Shown here: piece by piece, positions 6,917-7,214 of the stretch | How the letters are laid out: the number at the start of each line of letters is the position of its first letter | Position numbering within the stretch: the stretch's first letter is position 1 | NCBI GenBank assembly: GCA_025355835.1 | Contig: JANXYW010000362.1 | Span: 1 to 7,214 of the forward strand | DNA length: 7,214 bases | Source of the DNA: Chloroflexota bacterium | Lineage (GTDB): Bacteria; Chloroflexota; Dehalococcoidia; DSTF01; JACRBR01 | Direction: 5' to 3' | Translations under genes and position numbers: made by a program | The notes under the pieces: generated by a model | What the model saw: the letters and a program-made list of their open reading frames with translations, nothing else | Told to the model about the DNA's origin: nothing | Databases searched by the model: none

Positions 6917-7138
6917 GGCTGGCCTCCTTGCTGAACGGGCGTCTTGCAGCCGAGATATTCCCCCGCTGAAGGCGCTTCCGGCGCTCCGATATCGAAAGAG
7001 TTTGTACCGGCCTGCTTTACACCTTGCTGCTTGGAGACTAGGGCAGTCGCGTCCGGGACTGAGCCGGGCGGCACTTGCACGATGTAGTACACCAACTCCG
7101 GATTGTACGAAGGGGAGTCGGATTCGTAGTACGCAAAG
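6913..7138 (-). CDS. Unrecognised protein, 5' end lost in a terminal fold-back
   Basis: The trustworthy part encodes about 74 residues from near G-F-A-Y-Y-E-S to the C-terminal Q-Q-G-G-Q-P. Its middle reads L-V-Y-Y-I-V-Q-V-P-P-G-S-V-P-D-A-T, and later P-S-A-G-E-Y-L-G-C-K. I do not recognise a family; the tail is polar with one Cys and no obvious catalytic motif. The TGA stop at 6915-6913 overlaps the protease ATG (ATGA), so the pair is probably co-transcribed and perhaps functionally linked, for instance as partner or substrate, but that is inference. The frame stays open further, to a TTG at 7185 (90 residues), yet those added codons are just the reverse complement of the gene's own 3' part, so I ended the feature at the inner edge of the right arm. 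The natural start lies outside the window. Confidence 0.5.
6923..6929 (-). promoter_or_regulatory. Ribosome binding site of the S8 peptidase gene
   Basis: Read on the minus strand this is AAGGAGG with a six-base spacer to the ATG at 6916. It lies inside the 3' end of the upstream gene and is the strongest Shine-Dalgarno match in the window, which argues that the protease can be initiated at its own site as well as by coupling. Confidence 0.8.
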
Positions 7139-7214
7139 CCGACTCCCCTTCGTACAATCCGGAGTTGGTGTACTACATCGTCCAAGTGCCGCCCGGCTCA
7201 GTCCCGGACGCGAC
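7046..7214. repeat. 76-bp inverted repeat with 17-bp spacer at the window end
   Basis: The left arm 7046-7121 and right arm 7139-7214 are reverse complements with one mismatch (7078 against 7182), around a spacer at 7122-7138. The right arm stops exactly at the last base of the window. Both arms carry coding sequence: the left arm on the minus strand and the right arm on the plus strand encode the same peptide (D-S-P-S-Y-N-P-E-L-V-Y-Y-I-V-Q-V-P-P-G-S-V-P-D-A). A hairpin of this length within a gene, ending at a contig edge, is most easily explained as an assembly or amplification fold-back. A real inverted duplication of the gene cannot be excluded. Confidence 0.9.

Noticed and set aside
7139..7185. 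TTG start at 7185 for the gene upstream of the protease.
   Set aside because: These codons are the reverse complement of the gene's own later sequence within the hairpin, so the apparent N-terminus is produced by the fold-back.

Overview
The window reads as chromosomal DNA of a GC-rich, free-living bacterium. My best guess is a Chloroflexota member, possibly of the Dehalococcoidia, known only from an assembled contig. The grounds are inference: a Tat-type lipoprotein of an ABC peptide importer, an S8 protease whose dockerin-like tail (an EF-hand loop followed by an acidic D-I-D-I-R-D-L segment and W-G-R) is a pattern I associate with that phylum, and a large Wzy_C-plus-TPR membrane protein. 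No rRNA, tRNA, integrase, transposase or CRISPR array is visible.

Layout. Positions 1-2598 carry three genes on the minus strand, transcribed right to left. These are a DUF192 lipoprotein (2598-2083), a family 5 solute-binding lipoprotein (1955-180), and the first 48 codons of a DppB/OppB-type permease that runs off the left edge (146-1). The last two form the start of an ABC oligopeptide/dipeptide-type uptake operon; its remaining components (second permease, ATPases) would lie to the left, outside the window. A 47-bp divergent spacer (2599-2645) separates the DUF192 gene from a plus-strand gene (2646-5336) for an 896-residue O-antigen-ligase/polymerase-like membrane protein with a C-terminal TPR region. 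That gene converges, with 17 bp between stop codons, on a secreted subtilisin-family protease (6916-5354). The protease start overlaps the stop of a short unrecognised gene by an ATGA junction, so those two are probably translated as a pair.

The last 169 bp (7046-7214) are a near-perfect inverted repeat of 76-bp arms around a 17-bp spacer, ending exactly at the window edge. It lies inside the coding sequence of the unrecognised gene and most probably is a fold-back artefact at a contig end. The 5' end of that gene is therefore not trustworthy. A second structure worth attention is a perfect 20-bp palindrome (4130-4149) carried in frame in the linker between the membrane and TPR parts of the ligase-like protein.

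I did not find a convincing new biological system. Most genes are exported or membrane-bound (nutrient uptake, envelope glycan, secreted proteolysis), but only two short co-directional pairs look functionally linked.
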